Source: Desulfomarina profundi (GTDB lineage: Bacteria; Desulfobacterota; Desulfobulbia; Desulfobulbales; Desulfocapsaceae). From it: a stretch of DNA of 64,000 bases. Positions within the stretch are counted from its first letter, which is position 1; every line of letters starts with the position of its first letter. The translations under genes were made by a program, and so were the position numbers. Positions 17,240 to 26,835 of this stretch are shown piece after piece. The notes below the pieces were generated by a model. The model made no database searches. It saw only the letters and a program-made list of their open reading frames with translations, and had not been told where the DNA came from. The DNA lies in NCBI RefSeq assembly GCF_019703855.1, contig NZ_AP024086.1, positions 3,182,501 to 3,246,500 on the forward strand, given 5' to 3'.

Positions 17240-18892
17240 ATGATCTCTACCGGTGACGTAGAGTCTCGCGGTTGCCAATTCAAGCAAAAAATGGTAGTTG
17301 AAACAGACGCCCTGATAAACCGGCATATGCCGGAAAAAACCGACAACACCATGGAGGACAACGTGCTTCTGCATCACAAATTCATAGACATTGCCAAGCA
17401 ATTCAGCAGGAAGTCGGCAATCCATGATTTCGCCACCAAAAGGGAGCTCACCTACCAGAAGGCGCTTATCGCCTCCCTTCTGCTCTCGAGGATTTTTTCA
17501 AAACTGGACAAGGGGTTCACAGGCATCATGATCCCCACCTCCGCCGGTTGCATTCTCACCAAAATCGGCCTTCTCATGTCCGGCAGGATTCCGGTCATGA
17601 TCAACTACTCCACCGGGGCCGAAAAAAACGCGAAATATGCCCAGCAGAAATGTGATTTCAGGACCATCATCACCTCAAAAGCCCTGCTGGAAAAAATAGA
17701 ATGCCCCTATGTGGACGGCATGATCTATATCGAAGACATTATGGCGTCCGTCACTGCCAGTCAGAAACTGAAGGCCGCACTCATCGCCGCCCTGCCTGCA
17801 TCCATGATTAAGAAAATGGTTCACGGGGGAAGTGAGAACGATACCGCCGTCATCCTCTTCACCAGCGGCTCGGAAAAAGATCCGAAAGCGGTGCAGCTGA
17901 CCCATAAGAATATCCTGGCCAACATCAACGCGGTCACTCCCGTTTTCGACTTTCGCTCCGAGGATATCTTTCTCTGCATTCTCCCCTATTTCCACGTGTT
18001 CGGGCTTACCGTCACCATGTGGCTGCCCCTTTGCCATGGCATGAAGATGCTGGCCTACGCCAACCCGTTGGACTATAAAAAGATCTGCTCCATCATCCGG
18101 GATCACAAGGCAACCTTCCTGGTGGGAACTCCCAGTTTTTTCTGGGGCTATCTGCGCAAATCTGAAAAAGGGGATTTTGATTCCCTGCGCATCGTAATGG
18201 CCGGGGCAGACAAGTGCCCTGACTCCCTGCGGGATGGTTTTATGAGTAAACACGGCATCACCGTCTATGAAGGATATGGCGCCACCGAATGCTCCCCGGT
18301 TATCTCAGCCAACTGCCGGCACGCCAATCGACCCGGCAGTGTCGGACAACCGATTCCCGGAATATCAGTGCGCATAGAGAATTATGAAACAGGAGAAGAG
18401 GCAGCTCCCGGAGAGGATGGCCGTATCCTGGTCAAGGGCGACAGCGTAATGAAAGGATATTTCAACGATTTTGAGCAGACCTCTCTTCATATCAGAAACG
18501 GCTGGTATGATACAGGTGACATGGGCAATATCGACGAAGACGGCTATCTCTGGCACGTTGGCCGACTGAAGCGATTTGTCAAGATAGGTGGGGAAATGGT
18601 CTCTCTGGTGAAGATTGAAGATGTCCTGGAAAAACTGCTGCCGGAAGATGCCCACTGCTGCGTGGTGGAAATCCCCGATGCCATCAAAGGCGCAAAAATT
18701 GTTGCGGTGGTGACAACCGAACTGGAGGAGAAAAAGATCCTCAAACAGATGGCAAAACAGCTCCCGGCCATTGCCCTGCCCAAAATCTTCCTTGTCTGGG
18801 AAACCCTGCCCAAAATGGGCAGCGGCAAGATCGATTTCAGAAGCATCTCGGAAATGGCAAGGGAACAGCTTACCCGCAGTAAACTGGCGTAG
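17240..18892 (+). CDS. AMP-forming acyl-CoA/acyl-ACP synthetase
   Basis: An ANL-superfamily ligase of up to 550 residues. The phosphate-binding motif is VILFTSGSEKDPKAVQLTHK, followed by YEGYGATECSPVIS, GWYDTGDMGNIDEDGYL and the hinge/lysine region GRLKRFVKIGGEMVS. The C-terminal MGSGKIDFRS has the catalytic lysine. The start is uncertain: ATG codons at 17240, 17327 and 17351 have no clear ribosome-binding site. The closest relatives by pattern are the acyl-ACP synthetase halves of Aas. It is followed after 6 bp by an ABC permease gene, an unusual pairing. Confidence 0.85.
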   Translation: MISTGDVESRGCQFKQKMVVETDALINRHMPEKTDNTMEDNVLLHHKFIDIAKQFSRKSAIHDFATKRELTYQKALIASLLLSRIFSKLDKGFTGIMIPTSAGCILTKIGLLMSGRIPVMINYSTGAEKNAKYAQQKCDFRTIITSKALLEKIECPYVDGMIYIEDIMASVTASQKLKAALIAALPASMIKKMVHGGSENDTAVILFTSGSEKDPKAVQLTHKNILANINAVTPVFDFRSEDIFLCILPYFHVFGLTVTMWLPLCHGMKMLAYANPLDYKKICSIIRDHKATFLVGTPSFFWGYLRKSEKGDFDSLRIVMAGADKCPDSLRDGFMSKHGITVYEGYGATECSPVISANCRHANRPGSVGQPIPGISVRIENYETGEEAAPGEDGRILVKGDSVMKGYFNDFEQTSLHIRNGWYDTGDMGNIDEDGYLWHVGRLKRFVKIGGEMVSLVKIEDVLEKLLPEDAHCCVVEIPDAIKGAKIVAVVTTELEEKKILKQMAKQLPAIALPKIFLVWETLPKMGSGKIDFRSISEMAREQLTRSKLA

Positions 18893-18898
18893 GGATCA

Positions 18899-19681
18899 AT
18901 GCCGAAATTTTTTCGTTCACCCCTTTTTGATATCAGCCAGTTCCTGCTGCTGATGGCAGCCATCTGCTGGTTTACCGTGCACAGTGTGGAAAACCTGGGT
19001 TACTCATGGCAGTGGTACAGGATTCCAAAATTCATCTTCACCATGACAGAAGAAGGATTCAGGGCGGGACCACTCCTGGAAGGGCTGAAATTCACCCTCT
19101 TCATCTCCGCTGTCAGCCTGATCTTTGCCATGCTCATCGGCCTTGTCACTGCATTACTGCGAATCTCCAATTCTCCCATTGCCCGCGGCGTGGCCACCTT
19201 CTACCTGGAAGTGAGCCGTAACACTCCTCTTCTTATCCAGATTTTTTTTATCTATTTCGTCCTTGGCCCGGTCCTCGGCCTGGGCAGGATTCCGGCGGCA
19301 ATCCTGGCTCTCAGCCTCTTTGAAGGGGCCTACACCTCGGAGATTTTCCGCTCAGGTATCCTCTCTGTGGCCAAAGGTCAGCACGAGGCCGCCTCCGCCA
19401 TCGGCCTGAAACCATACCACACCTACCGTTTTATCATCCTGCCCCAGGCCATCCACACCGTACTGCCCCCGCTCACCAGCCAGGCCATTTCCCTTATCAA
19501 AGATTCCGCGCTCGTCTCCACCATCGCCATCTATGACCTGACCATGCAGGCCCAGGCCCTTATCGCCGAAACCTACCTTACCTTTGAAATCTGGTTCACC
19601 GTGGCAGCCATGTACCTGGTAATCACTATCTCCCTTTCATTTCTTGTTTCAGTTCTGGAAAAAAAGCTCAGGTTACCGTAA
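18899..19681 (+). CDS. Polar amino acid-type ABC transporter permease (HisM/GlnP family)
   Basis: This 260-residue membrane protein has the permease loop EAASAIGLKPYHTYRFIILP, the EAA motif that contacts the ATPase, and NTPLLIQIFFIYFVLGP, typical of the HisM/GlnP family. It follows the ligase gene almost without a gap. No ATPase or binding protein gene is adjacent. A related permease and a binding protein are at 31803 and 30885, so parts of the transporter may be shared or encoded elsewhere. Confidence 0.88.
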   Translation: MPKFFRSPLFDISQFLLLMAAICWFTVHSVENLGYSWQWYRIPKFIFTMTEEGFRAGPLLEGLKFTLFISAVSLIFAMLIGLVTALLRISNSPIARGVATFYLEVSRNTPLLIQIFFIYFVLGPVLGLGRIPAAILALSLFEGAYTSEIFRSGILSVAKGQHEAASAIGLKPYHTYRFIILPQAIHTVLPPLTSQAISLIKDSALVSTIAIYDLTMQAQALIAETYLTFEIWFTVAAMYLVITISLSFLVSVLEKKLRLP

Positions 19682-19706
19682 ATTAAATAAAAATATGTAG
19701 AGTCCA

Positions 19707-19773
19707 AAAATGAGATTTTTTGTTCGAGTTCAGGTAAGCGTAGACTCCGAGGAGCATAGGAAAATAAAAAAGC
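19707..19773 (+). repeat. Dispersed repeat family R2, copy 1
   Basis: AAATGAGATTTTTTGTTCG and then AGTTCAGG, followed by AGGAGCATAGG and AAATAAAAAAGC. Closely related sequence is at 60584-60632 and, more diverged, at 38224-38255. It lies between the permease and J-domain genes. Confidence 0.6.
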
Positions 19774-19888
19774 TGACCGAGAAAATCCTAAGAAACCGCA
19801 GGCTTCATCTTGCGGGATTGAAGTAAATACCTCCTTGTCGGGGGAGGCCGGGCATTACAGTTATTCTGTGCGAGGAAAAAAATCTGAT

Positions 19889-20917
19889 ATGTATCTTGCC
19901 ACAAATCACCTCCCATCCACCAGTTACCAGCTCAGACATTCTGTTGCTGAAAAGGGGGCGGGATTCCGATCTGTCCTGGTCTTTGATCTCGGTCGGGACC
20001 CGTCCAGCCATTTCGATATCTTTGAAGAGCGGGCAGTACTCTTTCACGACGATCTTCTGGAGGCTGTGGAAAGGCACTGTCCGCACCAGTCGGAAAACCT
20101 GCTGGAGGAACTGCTTCGCCCCTTTTTCCCCCGTGAACTGCTTTTCAGAAACCGACCGTTTTACAACAGAAGATACCGGAAAACCAGTACCCCCTTGAGC
20201 GATGACGAGAGAATGGCCATCGAAGAACAGGTTCACGAATTTGACCGCCGTCGGCTCTACTTTATCCGTTATGGCGCAGTAGATCAGGCTAGGCTCTCCA
20301 GGCTGCATGAAAAATGCATCCGCCCCCTGCTCGGGCAGTCACGGGATGAACGGGAACAGTTTTTTGCCGCAGAGGAACAGGCTGTCAGCCCCGGTGAATA
20401 CCTGCGCTACCTGCACGCCACCCTGCAGCTCCACCGTTTTTTTGACGAATCATTTGCTCCCTCTTTTCCCGAGGCCCTTGACCGGGCAACCCTCTGCGAT
20501 CATTTTGTTGAACAGCTCTGCATCCTGAACGGAGATAAAACATTCTGGCAGCATAAGAGTGAAGCACCCATAGCAGACAGTCTCCACCCGCACCTGATTC
20601 GCTATCTTATCATGTTTTTTGATCATCAACCGCGGGTTCGCGGTTTCGGGGCTGATTTTGCCCGGCGGTTCATGGGAGATCATCGCCGGTTTCACTGGCC
20701 GAAGCGGACAAAGGAAAAACAACAGCAGGCAGAAGCACTGTTCGGCAGGTCTTTTGAGGAATTACGAAAACTGAATAAAAACGAGCTGTCCCGCCTGTTT
20801 CGCAGTAAAGCCAAAGAGCTGCACCCGGACCATGGAGGCGACCCTCAGCAGTTTATTGACCTTACCGACCTGTACAATGAACTGTCGGCCATTATCAAAA
20901 CAGATGACCAATTATAA
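19889..20917 (+). CDS. Protein with C-terminal J domain, function unknown
   Basis: About 342 residues from the ATG at 19889 (GAGG about 11 bases upstream; a TTG at 19835 is an in-frame alternative). The last 60 residues form a J domain: LNKNELSRLFRSKAKELHPD and then HGGDPQQFIDLTDLYNEL, with the HPD tripeptide needed to stimulate DnaK. The first 280 residues are charged, have no membrane segment and match no family I recognise. J domains at the C-terminus after a long unique region usually mark substrate-specific co-chaperones; that role is inference. Confidence 0.7.
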   Translation: MYLATNHLPSTSYQLRHSVAEKGAGFRSVLVFDLGRDPSSHFDIFEERAVLFHDDLLEAVERHCPHQSENLLEELLRPFFPRELLFRNRPFYNRRYRKTSTPLSDDERMAIEEQVHEFDRRRLYFIRYGAVDQARLSRLHEKCIRPLLGQSRDEREQFFAAEEQAVSPGEYLRYLHATLQLHRFFDESFAPSFPEALDRATLCDHFVEQLCILNGDKTFWQHKSEAPIADSLHPHLIRYLIMFFDHQPRVRGFGADFARRFMGDHRRFHWPKRTKEKQQQAEALFGRSFEELRKLNKNELSRLFRSKAKELHPDHGGDPQQFIDLTDLYNELSAIIKTDDQL

Positions 20918-21087
20918 GCCAGGGATTTCCCCTTCATCGGAAATATCGACGTCAAATCATACAACTCCACCCGCCATAATAAATCAAAACCCAAGGCCTC
21001 CATCACTCTCCCAGAGGGTTCGAGCGGGGTGTATATCCGAAATTTTTCGTTTCATGTTGAAAATTGTTTTCCCTCATCCCCTCCCTG

Positions 21088-21897
21088 TCACGGGAGGTAG
21101 CGGAGCAGATCCACATTTCTCTCCAGGATAAAATCAGGCACCACCGATGATGCTGCCACATCGTCACGGCTGGCCTCTCCTGTAAGAACAAGGATGGAAA
21201 GAAAATTATTGTCCCGTCCCGTACGGATATCGGTATAGAGCCTGTCACCCATAATTGCCAGAGAATCAAGATCAAATGAAAATTTTGCCAGAAGCCCGTC
21301 TATCAGGGGTGCATGGGGTTTGCCGATAATAAGCGGCTTTACTCCGGTTGCATGGATGAGCGGCTGCATCAGGGCCCCGAGATCGATATCAAATCTGCCG
21401 TCTTTCATGGGACACAGGGTATCAGGGTGGGTGACGATGAACGGCACGCCGGAAACCAGTAACTGATAAGCCTGGTTGAGTTTATCATAGGTCAGGGTTC
21501 TGTCGAACCCCATGACCACACATTGGCCATCCGGGGTCAGTTCAAATCCGGCCTTCACAAAGGCCGCTTCCAGAGAAGGAGTTCCCAGCAGAAAAACACG
21601 TGAAAAATCAGTACATCGCCGCAGGTAATCCAGGGTGGCGTCCCCGGAGGAATAAATCTCATCCTCCCGAAGAGATATCCCCAGGGAGCGCAGCTTACTG
21701 AAATAGTCACTCCTGCCCTTAGAGGAATTATTGGTAAGATAGATTATTTGTATTCCCGCCCTGTCCAGGCCCTCCAGAAATTCCAATGTACAGTCAAAAA
21801 GCCGGTCCTCTTCATAGAGGGTCCCGTCAAGATCGAGAAGGATACATTTCACTCTTTTTAACCGCTCACAAAAAACATCTTTATTCAACATACACAT
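21088..21897 (-). CDS. HAD-IIA (NagD-like) phosphatase
   Basis: This 269-residue protein carries HAD motif I LLDLDGTLYEED (nucleophile and acid Asp), motif II YLTNNSS, motif III Lys in IIGKPHAP and motif IV AIMGDRLYTDI. It has the C2A cap of the NagD/phosphoglycolate/p-nitrophenyl phosphatase group, which act on small phosphate esters. AAAGGATG precedes the ATG. It is the last gene of a same-strand series with the Pit transporter, DUF47 protein and Ugp-like importer, so its substrate may be the imported phosphate ester. Confidence 0.9.
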   Translation of the reverse strand: MCMLNKDVFCERLKRVKCILLDLDGTLYEEDRLFDCTLEFLEGLDRAGIQIIYLTNNSSKGRSDYFSKLRSLGISLREDEIYSSGDATLDYLRRCTDFSRVFLLGTPSLEAAFVKAGFELTPDGQCVVMGFDRTLTYDKLNQAYQLLVSGVPFIVTHPDTLCPMKDGRFDIDLGALMQPLIHATGVKPLIIGKPHAPLIDGLLAKFSFDLDSLAIMGDRLYTDIRTGRDNNFLSILVLTGEASRDDVAASSVVPDFILERNVDLLRYLP

Positions 21898-21940
21898 TGA
21901 TACATCCTTTTAAAATCAGGAAAAGTCGGACCGAAAATAA

Positions 21941-22882
21941 TTACAGGGGAATATAGCGAAGTCGTGAAGCATAGCTGATCAACAAGGCCACGGAGCAGGC
22001 GACCACCGGGGTAAAAATCCAGGCAAGAAAAATGCGTTTGAGTACGCTGATATCCACGGTATTGACCCCTTTGACAATGCCGATGCCCATTACCCCGCCT
22101 ATAACAGCCTGAGAGCTCGATACTGGTACTCCGACCAGGGTGTACAGATGAATGGTCATGGCCAGGGCCAGGGAGACCACCAAGGCGGAAAACGGCTCCA
22201 GGGTGACGATTTTCTTACCCACGGTCTCCATGACCGGACGGCTGAATGTCAGGATACCGAAAGCGATGGATATCCCGCCAATAATGGCCGCGGTCAGCAC
22301 ACTGATCATGCCGGCACCGACAAAGACCCCGGTCACGTTGGCAACATTGTTGGCCCCAAGGGCATAAGCACCGTAACTCGCGGAAAGAATTAAACCGAGC
22401 CGCAGAATATGGTCGCTGTTGAACAGCGTCATTGGAATACGGTTATAAAAAAAACCCATAATCCTGTAGAGCAGTACGGCGATGATTGCCGCACCCACCG
22501 GAGTACCCACCCAGCAGAGAACGACCTTGCCTAAACCGGAAAAATTGAGCTGATTATTGAGAATACCCATGCCGAGAATGGCTCCCACCACCGACTGAGA
22601 TGTCGAAACCGGCAGGGCCATCACAGTCATGATGGTGACGGTAACGGCTGCGGCAATAGAAGTGATCACCGCCTGGTGAACTGAAAGTGTGGTCAGGCCT
22701 TTCAAAGTTTCAATCCCTGCCTGTCCGGAGATGACAGCACCGACAATAACGAAGAAAGAGGCCAGCAGAGCCGCGGGCCAGAAGCGCATCATCTTGGAGG
22801 AAACCGCAGTACCGATAATATTGGACGCGTCATTGGCTCCAAGGGACCAACCGAGAAAAACGCCACCGAGAAGAGATAACAT
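21941..22882 (-). CDS. Inorganic phosphate transporter, Pit family
   Basis: A 313-residue membrane protein with the duplicated PHO-4 signatures GANDASNIIGTAVSSKMM near the N-terminus and GANNVANVTGVFVGAGM in the middle. The related GVPVSSSQAVIGGVMG and PVSTSQSVVGAILG loops are also present. It overlaps the DUF47 gene by one base, the usual operon pair. Pit proteins exchange metal-phosphate with protons and can run in either direction. Beside a phosphate-ester importer it may release excess phosphate; that is inference. Confidence 0.93.
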   Translation of the reverse strand: MLSLLGGVFLGWSLGANDASNIIGTAVSSKMMRFWPAALLASFFVIVGAVISGQAGIETLKGLTTLSVHQAVITSIAAAVTVTIMTVMALPVSTSQSVVGAILGMGILNNQLNFSGLGKVVLCWVGTPVGAAIIAVLLYRIMGFFYNRIPMTLFNSDHILRLGLILSASYGAYALGANNVANVTGVFVGAGMISVLTAAIIGGISIAFGILTFSRPVMETVGKKIVTLEPFSALVVSLALAMTIHLYTLVGVPVSSSQAVIGGVMGIGIVKGVNTVDISVLKRIFLAWIFTPVVACSVALLISYASRLRYIPL

Positions 22883-23535
22883 TACACCCGCCGTTTCAAG
22901 GTAAGAATGTTAATAAGTTTGGAAACCCTGTCGGCCTGGTCGGTAATATCACCGATATTGACAATCAGTTCCTTGAACTGCAGTTTAAAAAACGGTTCCA
23001 GCTCCCCGGATTCAAAAATACCTGCAATGATCCGCCTTTCAATATGGTCGCAATGGCTCTCATTGCGGTCAATGGTACTCATCAGGGAGCGTCTGCCGCT
23101 CTTGTCTTTCAGGAACAGCTCAACCTGCTGAGCCAGCAGCTCACACGATTCAAGGCTGATGCGGATGATATCCTCCACGTCATTGACAAATTCACCCGGA
23201 ATTTCCAGACGTTGGTAGCGGATCATGAACAGTGTTCTCTCCAAATGATTGGGGATCTTATCCAGGGAAATAAGAAGATTCATGATATCACTGCGAAAAT
23301 CAGGGATAAGCGCCTTTCCGAACATCAGGTTATTGACCTTGTCCAGGATATCGTCAGCCATGGACTCGTACTTATGGGTCCGTTCCATGAGGAAATCAAA
23401 TTCCTCACATCGGGGGCGGGCAATACAGCAGGCCAGGGCCTTGTCAAAATTCTCCAGAATCTGGCGAAATGTATCAAGATAGCTGTAAATCAGCTCCTCG
23501 ACCCGCGTGTCCTTCTTAAAAAGAAAACTGAACAT
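22882..23535 (-). CDS. DUF47/PhoU-like regulator of the Pit transporter
   Basis: A 217-residue all-helical protein of the TIGR00153/DUF47 family. Features include MFSFLFKKDTRVEELI at the start, ERTHKYESMADDILDKV (the ExxxD metal-binding pattern of PhoU folds) and a C-terminal GDITDQADRVSKLINIL. The family is almost always paired with Pit transporters, as here. It begins 12 bp after the last ABC permease gene, so it belongs to the same transcript. Confidence 0.9.
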   Translation of the reverse strand: MFSFLFKKDTRVEELIYSYLDTFRQILENFDKALACCIARPRCEEFDFLMERTHKYESMADDILDKVNNLMFGKALIPDFRSDIMNLLISLDKIPNHLERTLFMIRYQRLEIPGEFVNDVEDIIRISLESCELLAQQVELFLKDKSGRRSLMSTIDRNESHCDHIERRIIAGIFESGELEPFFKLQFKELIVNIGDITDQADRVSKLINILTLKRRV

Positions 23536-23547
23536 GGAAAAATGCCT

Positions 23548-24437
23548 TTATTGATAGTGAATCCTTTTCTCCACCACCGCAAACTGGAAGATGGTAATGA
23601 TGGCAAGAATCAGCACCAGAACAACCGTGAGGGTTGCGGCGTAACTGGTATCCCAGAAGCTGAATGCATTTTCATAAATATAGTAGAGCAGCAGAGAACT
23701 GGCGTTATCCGGCCCCCCCTTTGTCATGATAACCAGGTGGTCCACCAGTTTGAAGGAATTGACAACGGCATTGACCGTGACAAACAGCGTGGTGGGCATA
23801 AGCAGCGGAAAGGTTACCCGTCTGAAATAATACCATCCTCCCGCGCCTTCAACAAGGCCTGCCTCACGTAATTCCGGAGAAAGCTGTTGCAGAGCCGCCA
23901 GGTAAAAAACCATGAAGAACCCGGATTCCTTCCAGATCACCATGACGATAAGACAGAAAAGTGCACTATCCGGATTACCAAGCCAGTTATGGCTCTCCCC
24001 CCGAACAGGGAAAAAACCTGGTCAAACAGGCCATATTCCGGAGTGTAGAAAAACAGCCAGATATTGGCAACAGCAATCATGGGAAGAACAGTTGGGGTAA
24101 AAAAGGACATGCGCACAAAAGATCGCCCCCTGATATTTCGGTTGACGAGAAGGGCCATGCCCAGGGCAATGCTTATACTGAACGGTACGGTGCACATGGA
24201 GTAGACAACATTATTCTTCAACACCTTCCAGAAAATGTCATCATCAAGAAGATAGCGGTAATTATCCAAACCGATAAACACCTCAGGCCGGGTTGCCGTT
24301 CCCATGGAAAAAAGACTGTGAAATATATTGGAAACAATAGGATAATGGGTAAAAAGGCTGATCATGAATACCGCCGGCAGGACCAGCAGCCAGCCGTTGA
24401 TATGATTCCAGTACCTGCGCTGCACCGTTGTTTTCAT
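23548..24437 (-). CDS. ABC transporter permease, UgpA/MalF type (one-base frameshift)
   Basis: The two frames together give a normal 296-residue permease. The N-terminal half starts MKTTVQRRYWNHINGWLLVL. The C-terminal half contains the EAA loop ELREAGLVEGAGGWYYFRRV and then TFPLLMP. The frames meet at the six-C run at 23997-24002 (+ strand); a seventh base restores FSLFGGESHNWLGNPDSALF. Its start overlaps the end of the ATPase gene. It forms the importer channel with the permease at 25529-26350. Confidence 0.88.
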
Positions 24438-25489
24438 GGACGTACTCCGGCGGTAATTCCAATCCGTCTGCCCGTCTGTGCATCAAACAGGTGAATATCC
24501 TCTTCCTTCCAGATAAGTCCCACTTTATCTCCTGGAAAAACCTCTGCCTTTCCTTTTACAGAAACAGTAATGGAATGATCCCCGGTACGACAGAGCAGCA
24601 GGCTGTCCGCTCCCAGATATTCAACAGTTTCGACTGTTCCCTGGATATTTGAATTTGCAGACAGCTCTATTTTTTCCGGCCTTACACCGATTAGAATCGG
24701 TTTTGTGTCCCCTGCGGGAAAAAGTGCGGTAGAAAATTCGGCAAAAATAGCAGCATCAGGCGTCAGTATATTCATGGGGGGATTGCCGATAAATCCTCCG
24801 GTAAAAGCGGTTGCCGGCAGATTGTAGAGATCTTCCGGGGTACCGTACTGCTCAATATGCCCGTCCTTCATGAGGATGATTTTATCGGCGATGGTCATAG
24901 CCTCCACCTGGTCATGGGTAACATAGACCATAGACATCTTCAGTCGTTGCTGGAGCAGACGGATCTCCTGGCGCATTTCCTGACGCAGTTTGGCATCAAG
25001 ATTCGACAGGGGTTCGTCCATCAGACAGACTGGAACCTGGGCCACTATAGCCCTGCCCAGGGCAATTCTCTGCCGCTGTCCTCCGGAGAGTTGAGCCGGC
25101 CTGCGCTCAAGAAATCCGGAAAGACCAAGCAGGGAAACAGCCTCGTCAAGACGCTTCCTGCGCTCTTTTTTCGGCACCTTGCGGGCCTTGAGGCCAAAAA
25201 GGATATTCTCCGCCACATTCAGATGCGGAAAAAGGGCATAATTCTGAAAAACCATGGAGATATTGCGCTTCACCGGCGGCAGGTTGGAAACATCCCGCCC
25301 CTCGATTTCGATGGTTCCCGAGGTGGGCGTTTCAAGACCTGCGATAAGCCTCAGGGTTGTCGATTTTCCGCAACCGGAAGGTCCGAGAAGAACAAGCAGT
25401 TCACCTTTACCGCAGCTCAGGTTAATATCGCGCAGAGCTTCCGTATCTCCCCAGCTTTTACAAATATTTTTTAGAACAATTGTAGACAT
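24434..25489 (-). CDS. ABC transporter ATPase, UgpC/MalK type
   Basis: A 351-residue ATPase with Walker A GPSGCGKSTT, Q-loop VFQNYALFPH, signature LSGGQRQRIALGRAI, Walker B VCLMDEPLSNLD and switch VTHDQ. The C-terminal regulatory (TOBE/OB) domain of the MalK/UgpC class runs from about 240. This class energises sugar and glycerol-phosphate importers. It lies between the two permease genes. Confidence 0.95.
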   Translation of the reverse strand: MSTIVLKNICKSWGDTEALRDINLSCGKGELLVLLGPSGCGKSTTLRLIAGLETPTSGTIEIEGRDVSNLPPVKRNISMVFQNYALFPHLNVAENILFGLKARKVPKKERRKRLDEAVSLLGLSGFLERRPAQLSGGQRQRIALGRAIVAQVPVCLMDEPLSNLDAKLRQEMRQEIRLLQQRLKMSMVYVTHDQVEAMTIADKIILMKDGHIEQYGTPEDLYNLPATAFTGGFIGNPPMNILTPDAAIFAEFSTALFPAGDTKPILIGVRPEKIELSANSNIQGTVETVEYLGADSLLLCRTGDHSITVSVKGKAEVFPGDKVGLIWKEEDIHLFDAQTGRRIGITAGVRP

Positions 25490-25528
25490 GTTTTTTACTC
25501 GTTCGTGTAACGTGGCAAACTCACCAGG

Positions 25529-26350
25529 TTACTTTATTCCCGAATGCATAAACGACTGAACAAACTGGCGCTGAAACAGAATAAATGCCACCAGCAGCGG
25601 AGCCATGGTCATAACTGTTGCCGCAGTGATGATTGACCAGTCAACACCCGATTCCGGTGCCCCGAAGATTGCCAGTCCCACGGTGAGGGGGCGGCTGTTG
25701 ACCGAACTGGTGATAACCAGCGGCCATAAGAAATTATTCCAGTGATAACTCACCGATACAAGCCCGTAAGCGATATAGGTCGATTTTGCCAGAGGAACAT
25801 AGACTTTCAGTAGTATACCCACCGACGAGACACCTTCCACCTGGGCTGCCTCCACCAGTTCATCAGGGATTGTCTTAAATGACTGGCGAAGAAGAAAAAT
25901 ACCGAAAGCACTGGCCATATAGGGCAGCCCAATGGCCGGAATGGTATCAAGGAGCCCAAGGGAACTGATGGTACGATAGTTTTCAACAAGAAGCACTTCC
26001 GGCATGATCATCAGCTGCAACAGAACCAGGGCAAAAATCACATTTTTTCCAAAAAAATCAAACCGGGCGAATCCATAAGCGGCAAGGGTGCAGAGTACAA
26101 ACTGGGCCGCCAGGATCAGGGTCACAAGCACAAAAGTATTCAGTAGATAACGGGGGAAGGGTGCATATGACCAGGCCCTGGTGAAATTTTCCAGGGTCAG
26201 AGGGGCAGACAATTGAAAACTCGTTGAATATTCGGCAGGATGAAAAGCACTCCAGAAAGCAAAAACAACAGGAAGGAGCCACAGAGCCCCCAGCATCCAG
26301 GCACCAAAAGCTTCCACTCCTTTTGCCATGGCCGGCATCCCCTGTCTCAT
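25529..26350 (-). CDS. ABC transporter permease, UgpE/MalG type
   Basis: A 273-residue membrane protein with the EAA loop ELVEAAQVEGVSSVGILLKV and then YVPLAK, typical of the MalG/UgpE half. The preceding binding-protein gene is separated from it by 484 bp that carry a repeat and a long palindrome, an unusual interruption of such an operon. Confidence 0.93.
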   Translation of the reverse strand: MRQGMPAMAKGVEAFGAWMLGALWLLPVVFAFWSAFHPAEYSTSFQLSAPLTLENFTRAWSYAPFPRYLLNTFVLVTLILAAQFVLCTLAAYGFARFDFFGKNVIFALVLLQLMIMPEVLLVENYRTISSLGLLDTIPAIGLPYMASAFGIFLLRQSFKTIPDELVEAAQVEGVSSVGILLKVYVPLAKSTYIAYGLVSVSYHWNNFLWPLVITSSVNSRPLTVGLAIFGAPESGVDWSIITAATVMTMAPLLVAFILFQRQFVQSFMHSGIK

Positions 26351-26833
26351 AATTTTCCCTCCTGCCCGGACCGGAAGGGAACAGCTCCCTTCCGGTCGGA
26401 AAAAACTAGCCCGTATTTCTTATGAACAGTGTGTTCATTTTAATCTGGTTTCTAAATCCTGCACTTCGGGAATAAAGAAAAAATATTTATACTGTATAAA
26501 CAGATAATTATCATGTCGCAGTTCGGGCTGTACTGCTCACTATCCGAGTGAGATTGTTTTTTCTTTATTTCCTTGCCCTGCGGGATCCAGGTGGTTGTAG
26601 ACATTCACAAACTGAGCCGGGCAAGTATCGTTGCCATATGAACTCAAAGTTCCCCGGATCTCGAATTAACGATGATGATCTCGTAAAAAGTCGTTCAACG
26701 TTCTCAGATGGACTCTGTAAAAACTTCGATATACAAGGCGTGGCGGTGTCGTGTAAGCGCAGGCGTACATATGGTACGTCGAGCATTACACGATCACCCC
26801 ACAACGCAGTAGATCGGAGTTTTTGCGAGTCCA
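26351..26833. other. Non-coding gap inside the ABC importer locus
   Basis: About 480 bp between the binding protein and the permease genes hold no convincing gene. They contain repeat R1 copy C (26411-26469) and the long palindromic repeat at 26707-26835. Nothing else was recognised in 26470-26700. Confidence 0.6.
26411..26469. repeat. Dispersed repeat family R1, copy C (left part)
   Basis: CCGTATTTCTTATGAACAGT then TCTAAATCCTGCACTTCGG matches the extended left part of copy B (11029-11080). The right arm is missing. Confidence 0.6.
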
Positions 26834-26835
26834 TC
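26707..26835. repeat. Long imperfect palindrome, about 129 bp
   Basis: The outer arms are GATGGACTC (26707-26715) and GAGTCCATC (26827-26835); inside them GTAAAAACT faces AGTTTTTGC, and CGATATACAAGGCG faces the region CGCAGTAGATCG. The inner part, with GTGTAAGCGCAGGCGTAC, is also partly self-complementary. The right arm overlaps the stop codon of the binding-protein gene by two bases. From memory, similar elements with AAGGCG and GCGCAGGCGTAC segments occur in other Desulfobacterota intergenic regions. Confidence 0.75.

Noticed and set aside
23044-23871. Plus-strand frame of 275 codons across the DUF47 and permease genes
   Set aside because: Antisense to two conserved genes and without any known motif.
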